A stretch of DNA of 44,736 nucleotides, taken from an uncultured Lachnospiraceae bacterium (GTDB lineage Bacteria; Bacillota; Clostridia; Lachnospirales; Lachnospiraceae). A model generated the notes under the pieces. That model did not search any database. It had not been told where the DNA came from and saw only the letters and a program-made list of their open reading frames with translations. Below, one piece after another: positions 1 to 8,242 of this stretch. The DNA is taken from NCBI GenBank assembly GCA_959022495.1, contig CAUEYX010000025.1, positions 1 to 44,736 on the forward strand, written 5' to 3'. The position numbers and the translations under genes are program-made. Numbering within the stretch: the stretch's first letter is position 1; the number at the start of each line of letters is the position of its first letter.

Positions 1-36
1 GGCCTGACCCCTCCCGGGAGGGGTCAGGCCCCTTTT
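1..36. repeat. GGGGTCAGGCCCC palindromic repeat, copy 1 (double, back-to-back)
   Basis: Positions 1-30 form a perfect 15+15 bp inverted repeat whose two halves are inverted copies of the unit GGGGTCAGGCC; the rightward half continues into CCCCTTTTCC. It lies just downstream of radA and could fold as a very stable hairpin, so it may end radA transcription. The same unit recurs at 12512, 13421 and, in part, 44674. Confidence 0.7.
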
Positions 37-57
37 CCTCCCATTTTCAGAATATTT

Positions 58-1434
58 CTAAATTGTATTCACCGCATCACTGATTGTTTTCACCCCAACC
101 AGCTTAATCCCCCTGATTCCCTTAACCATCTTCATCGATACTTCCGGCAGGATACACGTCTGAAACCCCAGTTTCCTGGCTTCCGCGACCCGCTGTTCCG
201 GCATATTCACCGCGCGCACTTCTCCGCTCAGCCCTACCTCGCCAAAGACGATTGTCTTTTCATCTATCGGACGGTTCCGATAACTGGATACCAGCGCCAT
301 TACAATTCCAAGGTCGATCGCCGGCTCATTCATGCGGATTCCCCCCGCAATGTTGACATAGGCATCGGAATTCCCCAGCGCCATGCCCAGACGCTTCTCA
401 AGGACTGCCATAAGCAGATTCACCCGGTTATAATCCGTGCCCGCCGCTGTCCGCCTGGGCATGCCAAAGTTACTGTGACACACCAGCGCCTGGATCTCAA
501 TCAGAATTGGCCTTGTGCCCTCCATGGAACACGCCACCACCGATCCGGAGGCATTCTCCGGCCTGCCGCTGAGCATATATTCCGAGGGGTTCTCCACCTC
601 CTCAAGCCCGGTCTGCCGCATTTCGAACACACCGATCTCGTTGGTCGAGCCAAAACGGTTCTTCACCGCCCGAAGGATTCGGTAGGACGCATGCCGGTCT
701 CCCTCAAAATAGAGCACGGTATCCACCATATGTTCCAGCACCCTGGGTCCTGCCACATTCCCCTCTTTCGTCACATGCCCCACGATAAAAATCGGCACAC
801 ACAATCCCTTGGCAAGCTGCATAAAGATATTTGTGGACTCCCGCACCTGGGAAACACTCCCCGGCGCTGAAGACACTTCTTCACTGTACATCGTCTGGAT
901 CGAATCTATAATCACCAGTTCCGGCTTTTCTCTCTCTATGACGCCCCTGATCGTCTCCAGATTCGTCTCGCACAGAAGATACAGCCCCGAGGCAAACGCC
1001 CCCATCCGGTTCGCCCTCAGCTTGATCTGCGCCTGTGATTCCTCCCCGGATATATACAGCACCTTCCTCTCCCCCGCAAGGCGCTGGCACACCTGGAGGA
1101 GCAGTGTGGACTTCCCAATTCCCGGATCACCCCCCACCAGCACGAGAGAGCCCGGCACAATCCCACCGCCCAGTACACGGTCAAGCTCCCGGATGCCGCT
1201 CCTGATCCTGGCATTATCGTCCGCTGTTACGTCATTCAGCGCAACTACGCCAGCCGCTCTGACGGACTCTCTGACAGACCTGGCCGATACTGTGGTTCCC
1301 TTTGTAATCCCTGTGTTTATCTTCTCCTCCGCGAATGTATTCCACTCCCCGCACGCGGGGCACTGCCCCAGCCATTTCGCTTCCTCATGCCCGCAGTTCT
1401 GGCAGAAAAATACACTTTTCTTTCCTTTTGCCAT
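58..1434 (-). CDS. radA: DNA repair protein RadA (Sms)
   Basis: RadA is a RecA-like ATPase and branch-migration factor that processes recombination intermediates. The 458-residue protein has an N-terminal four-cysteine zinc finger (Cys11, Cys14, Cys25, Cys28), a Walker A GGDPGIGKST near residues 101-110, the RadA signature KNRFGS, and a C-terminal Lon-protease-like domain. This is the complete standard architecture and length. The open frame runs upstream to 1533, but the start was set at the ATG at 1432-1434: it begins with the family-typical MAKGKK and has AAAGGA just upstream, and the extension is low-complexity and not conserved. It is the last gene of the clpC-side cluster. The 30-bp perfect palindrome at the window edge lies just past its stop. 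Confidence 0.97.
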   Translation of the reverse strand: MAKGKKSVFFCQNCGHEEAKWLGQCPACGEWNTFAEEKINTGITKGTTVSARSVRESVRAAGVVALNDVTADDNARIRSGIRELDRVLGGGIVPGSLVLVGGDPGIGKSTLLLQVCQRLAGERKVLYISGEESQAQIKLRANRMGAFASGLYLLCETNLETIRGVIEREKPELVIIDSIQTMYSEEVSSAPGSVSQVRESTNIFMQLAKGLCVPIFIVGHVTKEGNVAGPRVLEHMVDTVLYFEGDRHASYRILRAVKNRFGSTNEIGVFEMRQTGLEEVENPSEYMLSGRPENASGSVVACSMEGTRPILIEIQALVCHSNFGMPRRTAAGTDYNRVNLLMAVLEKRLGMALGNSDAYVNIAGGIRMNEPAIDLGIVMALVSSYRNRPIDEKTIVFGEVGLSGEVRAVNMPEQRVAEARKLGFQTCILPEVSMKMVKGIRGIKLVGVKTISDAVNTI

Positions 1435-1599
1435 GCTCGTTCCTTTCAATTGATCTTCTTCCCAGCTTCTAAAAGATTCTCTCGGTTCCCGCCATACAGC
1501 CCCCAATAAAAATGGGGCGGACGCATCATCCACCCCTGACGGCCTTATCCACTTGACACATCTTACGCCGCCGGCGCTCCGGCAGCCGGCCGTACCAGC

Positions 1600-2013
1600 T
1601 TAACACTTTACGACTTTCACCTGGACATTCTGGTCTGCTGCGAGTTCAACGCTGACACTGAGCTTCCCGCTCAGATTCGTATGCATTCTTCCTGCTGATT
1701 CCCCGCTGATAAACACCTCATATTCACTCTCCGGCTCCAGCTCCAGCGTAAACTGTACATCTTCTTTTGCTGAGACAGCAAATTCAACCTCTGTCCCCGT
1801 CTGCCTGAAATTCTCAACCCCGCTGCCCGGCACGGATTCGTATACAAACATTCCGTTTCTCTCAAGCTTTGTGATCTCCGAAAACGTTTTCACTTTATAG
1901 ATATCGCCCTGATATTCGTAATTATCCTTTTTTGTCTTCGATGCGAGCGTATAATCTCCGAAACTAAGTGTCCCGTCACTTTCTGCGCGCAATAATTCTT
2001 TCACTGCTGCCAT
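1600..2013 (-). CDS. Conserved protein of unknown function (137 aa)
   Basis: Small soluble protein with no signal peptide or membrane segment. It is acidic and rich in beta-type alternation (ELEPESEYEVF, GKLSVSVELA), suggesting a beta-sandwich. From memory it belongs to a family common in Lachnospiraceae that is often auto-annotated 'endosialidase'; nothing in this sequence supports a sialidase active site, so that label is not adopted. A start at 2013 fits, with TTAGGAGGA about 8 nt upstream and a promoter at 2058-2086. It sits between clpC and radA on the same strand, but its own promoter suggests at least partly independent expression. Function unknown. Confidence 0.8.
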   Translation of the reverse strand: MAAVKELLRAESDGTLSFGDYTLASKTKKDNYEYQGDIYKVKTFSEITKLERNGMFVYESVPGSGVENFRQTGTEVEFAVSAKEDVQFTLELEPESEYEVFISGESAGRMHTNLSGKLSVSVELAADQNVQVKVVKC

Positions 2014-2057
2014 TTCGTTTTTCCTCCTAAGTATTTCAGAATAATTCTGCTATCGAT

Positions 2058-2086
2058 ATTATAATATAAAGCCTTTCTTTTTTCTA
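2058..2086 (-). promoter_or_regulatory. Promoter of the 137-aa gene
   Basis: On the minus strand there is TAGAAA (2081-2086), a 17-nt spacer and a perfect TATAAT (2058-2063). They lie about 45 nt ahead of the ATG at 2013, in an AT-rich gap. Confidence 0.6.
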
Positions 2087-2159
2087 CTGAAACATGCGTG
2101 AAAATTCATCCGGAAATCCTGCCCGGGAACCTGCGCATAAAGCTCCTGTCCCGGCACGC

Positions 2160-4601
2160 CTATGATGGCTGACGTACTGTAAACCGGATCTCTTTCTTCA
2201 AAGTTCCCGCTTCCACACAGTCTCCCGCCTTTATTTCCCCATTCAGTATCGCCTCTGCCAGCTTATCCTCCAGCTCGGTCTGCAGTGCCCGGCGCAGGGG
2301 CCTTGCCCCGTATTTTGCGTCGGTACCTTTCTCCGCGATCAGATTTTTTGCCGATTCTCTCAGGGTCAGCTGAATATTCATCTGCTCTGCCAGACGTTTT
2401 GTAAGTCCGCGGCACATAAGCGCCACGATTTTCTTCATATGAGGCTTCTCAAGCGCATGGAACACAATGATTTCATCAATACGGTTTAAAAATTCCGGGC
2501 GGAAAATCATCTTCACCTCGTCCATGACATTCTGCTTCATCCGTTTATAATCCCCTGCCGGATCTTCTTTAGCCGCAAAGCCCAGCTTCTTCGGGTCTAC
2601 GATCGCCTTGGCCCCGGCATTGGACGTCATAATGATCACCGTATTAGAAAAATCCACCTTTCTGCCCTGCGAATCCGTAATGTGACCGTCGTCCAGCACC
2701 TGGAGAAGGATATTGAATACGTCGGGGTGGGCTTTCTCAATCTCATCAAAAAGAATCACCGAATACGGGTGGGTCCTCACCTGATCGCTGAGCTGTCCGC
2801 CCTCCTCATGTCCCACATATCCCGGAGGAGAGCCGATCATCTTAGATACCGAATGTTTCTCCATATATTCTGACATATCCACCCGGATCATGAATTCCTC
2901 GCTTCCGAACAGCGCTTCCGCCAGAGCCTTTGACAGCTCCGTCTTTCCCACGCCTGTTGGACCAAGGAACAAAAAGGAGCCAATCGGCCGTTTCGGGTCT
3001 TTTAAGCCCACACGCCCTCTTCTGACCGCCCGCGCCACTGCACTGACCGCCTCTTCCTGGCCAATCACCCGCTTATGCAGGACATGTTCTAATTTCTTCA
3101 GACGGTCCGCGTCACTCTCCGCAAGTTTCTGCACCGGAACTTTCGTCCATGCGGAAACAACTTCTGCAATATCCTCTTCTGTCACTGCCGGGCGGGCCGA
3201 CGCCATTTTCTTCTGAAAACGCTTTTTCACCTTTTCCAGCTTCGCCTGCGCCTCTTCCTGCTCTCTCTGAATCATAGAAGCCTCTGTGAAATCACCTCTC
3301 TGTACCGCGTCTTCTTTCTGCCCCGTCAGTTCTTTCACCGCTTCTTCCAGCGCTGTCAGATTGTCCGGCACTTTGTACCCTTTCAGGTTTACTTTGGAAC
3401 ACGCCTCATCCATCACGTCAATGGCTTTATCCGGGAGATTGCGGTCTGTGATATACCGCTGGGACATCTGTACCGCCGCCTCCAGCGCCTGGTCCTCGAT
3501 CATAACCTTATGGTGATTCTCGTATTTTTCTTTCAGCCCCCGCAGAATCTGAAGGCACGCTTCCTTATCCGGCTCTTCCACGGACACCGGCTGAAAACGT
3601 CTCTCCAGCGCCGCGTCTTTCTCAATGTATTTACGATATTCGGCGATCGTCGTGGCGCCAATCAGCTGCAGTTCCCCTCTTGCGAGAGACGGTTTCAAAA
3701 TGCTTGACGCATCGATGGCTCCCTCCGCGCCTCCGGCTCCGATCATGGTATGAATCTCGTCAAGGAAGAGAATGATATTGCCATTTGACTCAACTTCGGA
3801 GATCAGCCCCTTCATTCTCTCTTCGAACTCTCCCCGGTATTTCGAACCGGCAATCAGTCCCGGCAGATCCAGAGTATAAATCCGCTTATCCCGCATCTTC
3901 TCCGGTACAACACCCGCCGCGATCCTCTGTGCCAGTCCCTCCACAACCGCAGTCTTTCCCACGCCCGGCTCGCCCACCAGGCAGGGATTATTCTTCGTCC
4001 TGCGGCTTAAAATCTGCATAAGACGGTACATCTCCTGTTCCCGCCCCAATACGGGGTCCAGTTTCCCGCTTTCCGCTCTGGCTGTCAAATCCGTGCAGAA
4101 CTGCTCCACCATGCCGCCCGCACCCTTCTGGGTATCCTGGATCTCGTCCTGATATTCCTTCGGGTCCACTCCCGCGGCTGTCATAATATCCTGGAAAATT
4201 TTCTGTAGATTGATATTCAGCGTAATCAGTATGCGGGCGGCCACACAGTCTACATCTCTTATAATTGACAGCAGCAGATGTTCTGTCCCCACCTCAAAGG
4301 TATGCAGGCGATGCGCCTCCCTCCCGCTGTTTTCCAAAATATATTGAAATCTGGGGCTCTCCTCCGGTTTGTGCCCCGCGAATACATCTTCCGGCGGCAC
4401 GATCAGCTCATCCATCAGGCGGAGCACCTCTTTTTCCTCCACCCCGTTCTGCGCGAGAATCTGCCCCGCCACGCCGGAGTACTCCGCCCGCAGCCCCAGC
4501 AGAAGATGCTCCGTCCCGATATAGGGATGCCCCATCTCATTCGCCTTCTTTGAGGCGTACCTGATGGCACGCTGTGCCTGTTCTGTATATGAAATATGCA
4601 T
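2160..4601 (-). CDS. clpC: ClpC-type AAA+ ATPase (Clp protease ATP-binding subunit)
   Basis: Hexameric unfoldase that feeds substrates to ClpP. The 813-residue protein has a duplicated Clp N domain (residues 1-145), a first AAA module with Walker A GEPGVGKT near 210 and Walker B LFLDEIH, a UVR/M-type coiled coil near 420-470, and a second AAA module with GPTGVGKT near 545 and VILFDEIEKAH. The start was set at the ATG at 4599-4601, where AGGAGG lies 5 nt upstream and the protein begins MHISYTEQAQ; the longer frame adds a non-conserved decapeptide. It follows a GntR regulator by 46 bp, probably as an operon. The classical partners CtsR, McsA and McsB are absent here, which suggests different regulation and adaptor use. 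Confidence 0.95.
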   Translation of the reverse strand: MHISYTEQAQRAIRYASKKANEMGHPYIGTEHLLLGLRAEYSGVAGQILAQNGVEEKEVLRLMDELIVPPEDVFAGHKPEESPRFQYILENSGREAHRLHTFEVGTEHLLLSIIRDVDCVAARILITLNINLQKIFQDIMTAAGVDPKEYQDEIQDTQKGAGGMVEQFCTDLTARAESGKLDPVLGREQEMYRLMQILSRRTKNNPCLVGEPGVGKTAVVEGLAQRIAAGVVPEKMRDKRIYTLDLPGLIAGSKYRGEFEERMKGLISEVESNGNIILFLDEIHTMIGAGGAEGAIDASSILKPSLARGELQLIGATTIAEYRKYIEKDAALERRFQPVSVEEPDKEACLQILRGLKEKYENHHKVMIEDQALEAAVQMSQRYITDRNLPDKAIDVMDEACSKVNLKGYKVPDNLTALEEAVKELTGQKEDAVQRGDFTEASMIQREQEEAQAKLEKVKKRFQKKMASARPAVTEEDIAEVVSAWTKVPVQKLAESDADRLKKLEHVLHKRVIGQEEAVSAVARAVRRGRVGLKDPKRPIGSFLFLGPTGVGKTELSKALAEALFGSEEFMIRVDMSEYMEKHSVSKMIGSPPGYVGHEEGGQLSDQVRTHPYSVILFDEIEKAHPDVFNILLQVLDDGHITDSQGRKVDFSNTVIIMTSNAGAKAIVDPKKLGFAAKEDPAGDYKRMKQNVMDEVKMIFRPEFLNRIDEIIVFHALEKPHMKKIVALMCRGLTKRLAEQMNIQLTLRESAKNLIAEKGTDAKYGARPLRRALQTELEDKLAEAILNGEIKAGDCVEAGTLKKEIRFTVRQPS

Positions 4602-4647
4602 AAAATCCTCCTGTCTTTCAGTCCCGGCCATTCCTCCGGCTTACCAA

Positions 4648-5031
4648 TTATTCCCCCATATATTCACTGTAATCATCGAATATCTCATCTACCAGATCAT
4701 GGACCTCCTGGCGTGAAATATTTTTACAATATCCACGCGCAAGTACGATCCGCAGCTCCCGTCTCATTTCTTCCATCTGCTCAAGCTTGTCGATGTCCAG
4801 CGCGATCACGGCTCCCCGCCTTTTGTCCAGACTGATATAACCTTCCCGTTTCAGCACACTGTACGCCTTATTCACTGTATGCATGTTCACCCCGATCCTG
4901 TCCGCCAGCTGGCGCACAGAGGGCAGAGAATCCCCCTCCCGGATCACAGACGTGGCAATCCCCATAATAATCTGATTACAGAGCTGAATATAAATCGCCT
5001 CATCACTGTCAAAATCAACTTCTATCAGCAT
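4648..5031 (-). CDS. GntR-family regulator, YtrA-like
   Basis: Short (127 aa) winged-helix regulator. The GntR HTH signature PSVRQLADRIGVNMHTVNKAY is followed by the wing (REGYISLDKRRGAVI) and a short C-terminal helical dimerisation tail, the layout of the YtrA subfamily, which usually autoregulates its own operon. Two in-frame starts exist: ATG 5038-5040 abuts its AAAGG, while ATG 5029-5031 has AAAGG at a normal 9-nt distance, so the latter was chosen. It lies 46 bp ahead of clpC in the position where ctsR is often found, so it may control clpC; that is inference. Ligand unknown. Confidence 0.85.
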   Translation of the reverse strand: MLIEVDFDSDEAIYIQLCNQIIMGIATSVIREGDSLPSVRQLADRIGVNMHTVNKAYSVLKREGYISLDKRRGAVIALDIDKLEQMEEMRRELRIVLARGYCKNISRQEVHDLVDEIFDDYSEYMGE

Positions 5032-5063
5032 AGTGACCATCCTTTCTGACGCGTGTTATAGAC

Positions 5064-5092
5064 ATAGTAGCACAATATTCACAAAGCTTCAA
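5064..5092 (-). promoter_or_regulatory. Promoter of gntR-clpC
   Basis: Minus-strand TTGAAG (5087-5092), 17-nt spacer, TACTAT (5064-5069). Each hexamer matches 4 of 6 consensus positions. It is placed about 33 nt ahead of the regulator start. Confidence 0.45.
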
Positions 5093-5108
5093 CTAAGACT
5101 TTGATAAT

Positions 5109-5140
5109 GGAATTCGGCCGCGAAACCGCGGCCAAATTCC
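5109..5140 (-). terminator. Hairpin after the SpoIIE-type phosphatase gene
   Basis: Near-perfect stem (GGAATT.GGCCGCG with CGCGGCC.AATTCC, one mismatch) immediately past the stop of the phosphatase gene. There is only a weak T-rich tail on the minus strand. Confidence 0.55.
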
Positions 5141-5144
5141 AGAT

Positions 5145-6320
5145 TTAATAATATTTAACTGTCACAGTCCGCCCCATTTTCTCCGCTGTTGTTATAAGCT
5201 GATCTACCAGATTCTGTCTCATGCTTAAGTCAAAGTTCAGCTCGGACTCCACATGCGCCTCATTGACCGCCATGCCCACAAAGAGGTTCAGCTCCGTGCA
5301 CTCTTCGATTAGAAGTTTTGCCAGACGGGATGCCCCGTTTTCAGCGTCCAGCTCCTCGAAAAATTCCGGGTCGAACTCATCGTTCACATACTTTTTGAGG
5401 ATCTTTAAGCATTTCCCGAGGGTCAGCACTCCTTCCGTCACCAGGTCAATGCCTTCCAGGACCGCCATGGGCGGCACATCCGGATTGCGGCTGTCCACCT
5501 TTGTCACGATCTCGCGCCCCAGGACGCGCGCCGCAATGTTCGCGCTTGTGCCGCCGGCAACGACTTTTTTCCCTTCCATGTGCATAAATTCCTGCATCAG
5601 GCGTTCATCATCTTCCTTTGACTTGGGCGGCCCGGTGAAAATATTGACCACCCTGCGCTCAATTACCCTTGCCACTGCCACGGTCGTGTCGTCCCCCGGC
5701 TTCTCCTCGTAAAGTTCGTCGCACGCCTGGCTGAGCATAACGGCAAGCCTGGACGCGGACATCGTCTTTTTGGTACATTTCAGGGTATACTCTGCCATCG
5801 CTTCCCATGTCCAGCCCTGGAGGTTGAGAATGGAGCCCGCGCCCGCGTAGATGACCCCGTCGCTCATCAGTACAAAGCAGTCATTCTTTTTCACCTGGAA
5901 CCGATATTCATGAATCTTCTTTCCCCCGATCTCCCGGGTCCCATAAGGATATTTCACGATCCTGCCATCCCGGATGAAGACGCAGGACGGATTGTCAAAC
6001 TCCGCCAGATACGCCTCTCCGCTGTGGAAGATCTGGAGGATAGAAAACGTAGCGTACGCGACTTTCCTTACTTTACATATGGGCAGCGTCTTCGCGATGG
6101 TCTCCACACAGGATTCAATGTCCGCTCCTTCATAGAGCATAGTTCCAAGGATTTTCGAGGTCAGGGTTGCCAGAATATTCGCTTTCACCCCGCTTCCCAT
6201 GCCGTCCGCGAGAATCATGATGTCAGATTCGGCAGTTTTTATAATCTCTACCTTATCGCCGCACAGTTCCTCATGGTGTTTATTCAGGCTTTTCCATGCC
6301 ACATCGATACTCACACTCAT
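5145..6320 (-). CDS. SpoIIE-family PP2C-type serine phosphatase
   Basis: Predicted cytosolic Mn/Mg-dependent phosphatase of the SpoIIE/RsbU type. The metal-binding motif ADGMGSGVKA lies near residues 38-47, the DG motif SDGVIYAGA near 152, and GDDTTVAVARV near 207. A C-terminal domain of about 150 residues follows that I do not recognise. There is no transmembrane segment or anti-sigma antagonist gene nearby. A GTG at 6330-6332 overlaps the upstream stop but has no spaced RBS; the ATG at 6318-6320, with GAGGAG 11 nt upstream, was preferred. It is tightly coupled to the sensory hydrogenase gene upstream, so it is probably the output enzyme of that sensor. Substrate unknown. Confidence 0.9.
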   Translation of the reverse strand: MSVSIDVAWKSLNKHHEELCGDKVEIIKTAESDIMILADGMGSGVKANILATLTSKILGTMLYEGADIESCVETIAKTLPICKVRKVAYATFSILQIFHSGEAYLAEFDNPSCVFIRDGRIVKYPYGTREIGGKKIHEYRFQVKKNDCFVLMSDGVIYAGAGSILNLQGWTWEAMAEYTLKCTKKTMSASRLAVMLSQACDELYEEKPGDDTTVAVARVIERRVVNIFTGPPKSKEDDERLMQEFMHMEGKKVVAGGTSANIAARVLGREIVTKVDSRNPDVPPMAVLEGIDLVTEGVLTLGKCLKILKKYVNDEFDPEFFEELDAENGASRLAKLLIEECTELNLFVGMAVNEAHVESELNFDLSMRQNLVDQLITTAEKMGRTVTVKYY

Positions 6321-6328
6321 ACCCGGTC

Positions 6329-8038
6329 TCACTCCTCTTCATTCAGAATGGAATCTCTCAGTTTTGTAAGCGTCACCTTTGTCTCCGCTGTTGTCTCCCC
6401 GAGAAGCCCGGCAATCTCCTGGGCTACCATCATCTGCTTTTCAATGACTTTCTGCGCCATCTCCACTGTCTCCACTTTAAGATTGTAGTGCTGTTCCTTG
6501 ATCTTTTCCTCCCGCGTCACATCCTGGAACGTAACGAGCACCGCGTCCAGGTTCTCAATATAGACGATGGTTTCCTCTGCCACCATCCTCCCGTTCTCGA
6601 GCTGGATCTTCTTGTGGAGAACCGGCTCCCTCGTAAGCAGGGCTGTCTCGATATCCGCTGTCTCAATAAACTCAAATATGTACCGCTGCACCGCCTCCTC
6701 ATGTCCCACGCCCAGGAGCTCTTGTCCCTTCCGGTTGCAGTCCAGTATCCGCATGTCGCTTCCGATAACAAAGATCATGTTCGGCGTCACGTCCATAACC
6801 ACATTGGACATGGACTCTGCCTGCGCAAGAGCATAAGGCATGCACATGGACAGCTCTGCCTTGCCCTGGAACACAGCGACTGCCTTTTCCCGGCAGGTGG
6901 AATAACCGCAGGCGCCGCAGTTCAGCTCATCCTCGGGAGAATATTTCCCGGTGGAGCGCAGAATCCTTCTGATCTGTTCTTCCGACGGGACAACGTCCGA
7001 CAGACTGTGGTTTCCGAATTCTTTTGCCAGTTCTTCTGTGACCATATCCGGGAGTTCTTTTGCCGCTTTGTAAGATACTACATTTTCAATCTTTACCTTC
7101 GTTTTCACATAAGAGGTATTCCAGTGCGCTGACGCCGGGCCTTTCGCGCATCCGCCCTCACAGACATTCGCCTCAATAAAGCAGTGGTCCAGTTCCCCTT
7201 TCTGGAGGCACTCCAGCATCTCCATGCAGTTCTCAAGCCCGTCCACAAACACTTTGTGGTAACCGTCCGCCTCCTCTTCTGTGATCACAGACTGGATCAC
7301 CCCGCCGCTGACCGGATAAAGCCTGTTAATCTTCGGGTCCGGATTGCCCATTGGCTTATCCTCGCACGCGCGCAGGTCGATCCCTTCTTCATGGAACCAT
7401 TCTGCCAGTTCTTCAAATGTCAGGATCGCGTCAACCGCCCCAAACACTCTTTCATCTCCGATGGCCTCCTGCTTCTTTGCAATACATGGCCCCAGAAATA
7501 CCACCTTTACATCCGGCCCGTAAACTTTTTTGATATACCGGCCGTGGGCAATCATCGGCGAGACGACCGGAGCCATCAGCCTGGCGCAGTCCGGGTAGTA
7601 TTTCTCAATCAAATCGTTCACACTGGGACAGCATGTGGTAATAATGTTCGGCATTTTGTTCTCACGCACAAGCTTCTTGTACTCATTGGTCACCAGGGCC
7701 GCTCCCTCCGCTGTCTCGCGCACTTCCCAGAACCCCAGCTTCTGAAGGGCGTCCACCACCTGTCCCGGCCGGTCAAATTCCAGCACTCCGGCATAGGACG
7801 GGGCAATCGATATCACCGTCTTCAATCCCTGATTGAGGTATCCTTTGACCCGCTCCATATCACTGGCGAATGTTTTTGCATTCTGGGGACAGACTTCAAG
7901 ACAGCGCCCGCAGTTGATGCAGTGATCCACCATGATTCTTGCCTGCTCATCTTTGACTGAAATCGCTTTTACCGCACAGTTCCGTACACATTTATAACAG
8001 TGCCGGCATTTTGCATCTTTAAAGTCAATGACTTTCAT
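6329..8038 (-). CDS. Sensory [FeFe]-hydrogenase-like protein (ferredoxin, H-cluster, PAS)
   Basis: Putative redox or H2 sensor of the group C (HydS-like) type, 569 aa, with no membrane segment. In order: a two-cluster 4Fe-4S ferredoxin domain (Cys11/14/17/21 and Cys40/43/46/50); an H-cluster domain with the three signature loops TTCCPS (Cys136-Cys137), GPCIAKKQE (Cys185) and CEGGCAKGP (Cys293, Cys297); an additional 4Fe-4S motif (Cys374, 377, 382, 399); a PAS domain around 410-510; and a C-terminal coiled coil. There is no kinase domain. A good RBS (AAGGAGG) precedes ATG 8036-8038. A PP2C phosphatase gene follows with essentially no gap. Family knowledge places PAS-bearing hydrogenases in signalling rather than bulk catalysis. 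Both loop-1 cysteines are present, so catalysis cannot be excluded. Confidence 0.9.
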   Translation of the reverse strand: MKVIDFKDAKCRHCYKCVRNCAVKAISVKDEQARIMVDHCINCGRCLEVCPQNAKTFASDMERVKGYLNQGLKTVISIAPSYAGVLEFDRPGQVVDALQKLGFWEVRETAEGAALVTNEYKKLVRENKMPNIITTCCPSVNDLIEKYYPDCARLMAPVVSPMIAHGRYIKKVYGPDVKVVFLGPCIAKKQEAIGDERVFGAVDAILTFEELAEWFHEEGIDLRACEDKPMGNPDPKINRLYPVSGGVIQSVITEEEADGYHKVFVDGLENCMEMLECLQKGELDHCFIEANVCEGGCAKGPASAHWNTSYVKTKVKIENVVSYKAAKELPDMVTEELAKEFGNHSLSDVVPSEEQIRRILRSTGKYSPEDELNCGACGYSTCREKAVAVFQGKAELSMCMPYALAQAESMSNVVMDVTPNMIFVIGSDMRILDCNRKGQELLGVGHEEAVQRYIFEFIETADIETALLTREPVLHKKIQLENGRMVAEETIVYIENLDAVLVTFQDVTREEKIKEQHYNLKVETVEMAQKVIEKQMMVAQEIAGLLGETTAETKVTLTKLRDSILNEEE

Positions 8039-8169
8039 AGCGAAAACCTCCTTGTTTTCCTATCGTTTTATCTATAGATTTTATTTTACCAGAGCAGAAT
8101 GGGAATATCCAGACGCGTTTTCACTGTCCTGCATCCTTTTTCACAAAGGAGAGTCTCTCTTATAAAATC

Positions 8170-8217
8170 AGCAGGACCGCACACAGACTGTATCTGTCGT
8201 CTATGCGCGGTCCTGCT
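8170..8217 (-). terminator. Terminator of nrdD-trxB
   Basis: Perfect 11-bp stem (AGCAGGACCGC paired with GCGGTCCTGCT) with a 26-nt loop, just past the trxB stop. On the minus strand it is followed by a modest GATTTTATAAG tail. Confidence 0.6.
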
Positions 8218-8242
8218 GTCCGCTTGAATGCTGCCCGGAATT

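Noticed and set aside
1435..1533. Upstream in-frame extension of radA
   Set aside because: Low-complexity, non-conserved, and the ATG at 1434 has the proper RBS and family N-terminus.
6296..7132. 278-codon plus-strand open frame opposite the sensory hydrogenase
   Set aside because: His/Leu-rich antisense translation of a confidently assigned gene; no RBS or motif.
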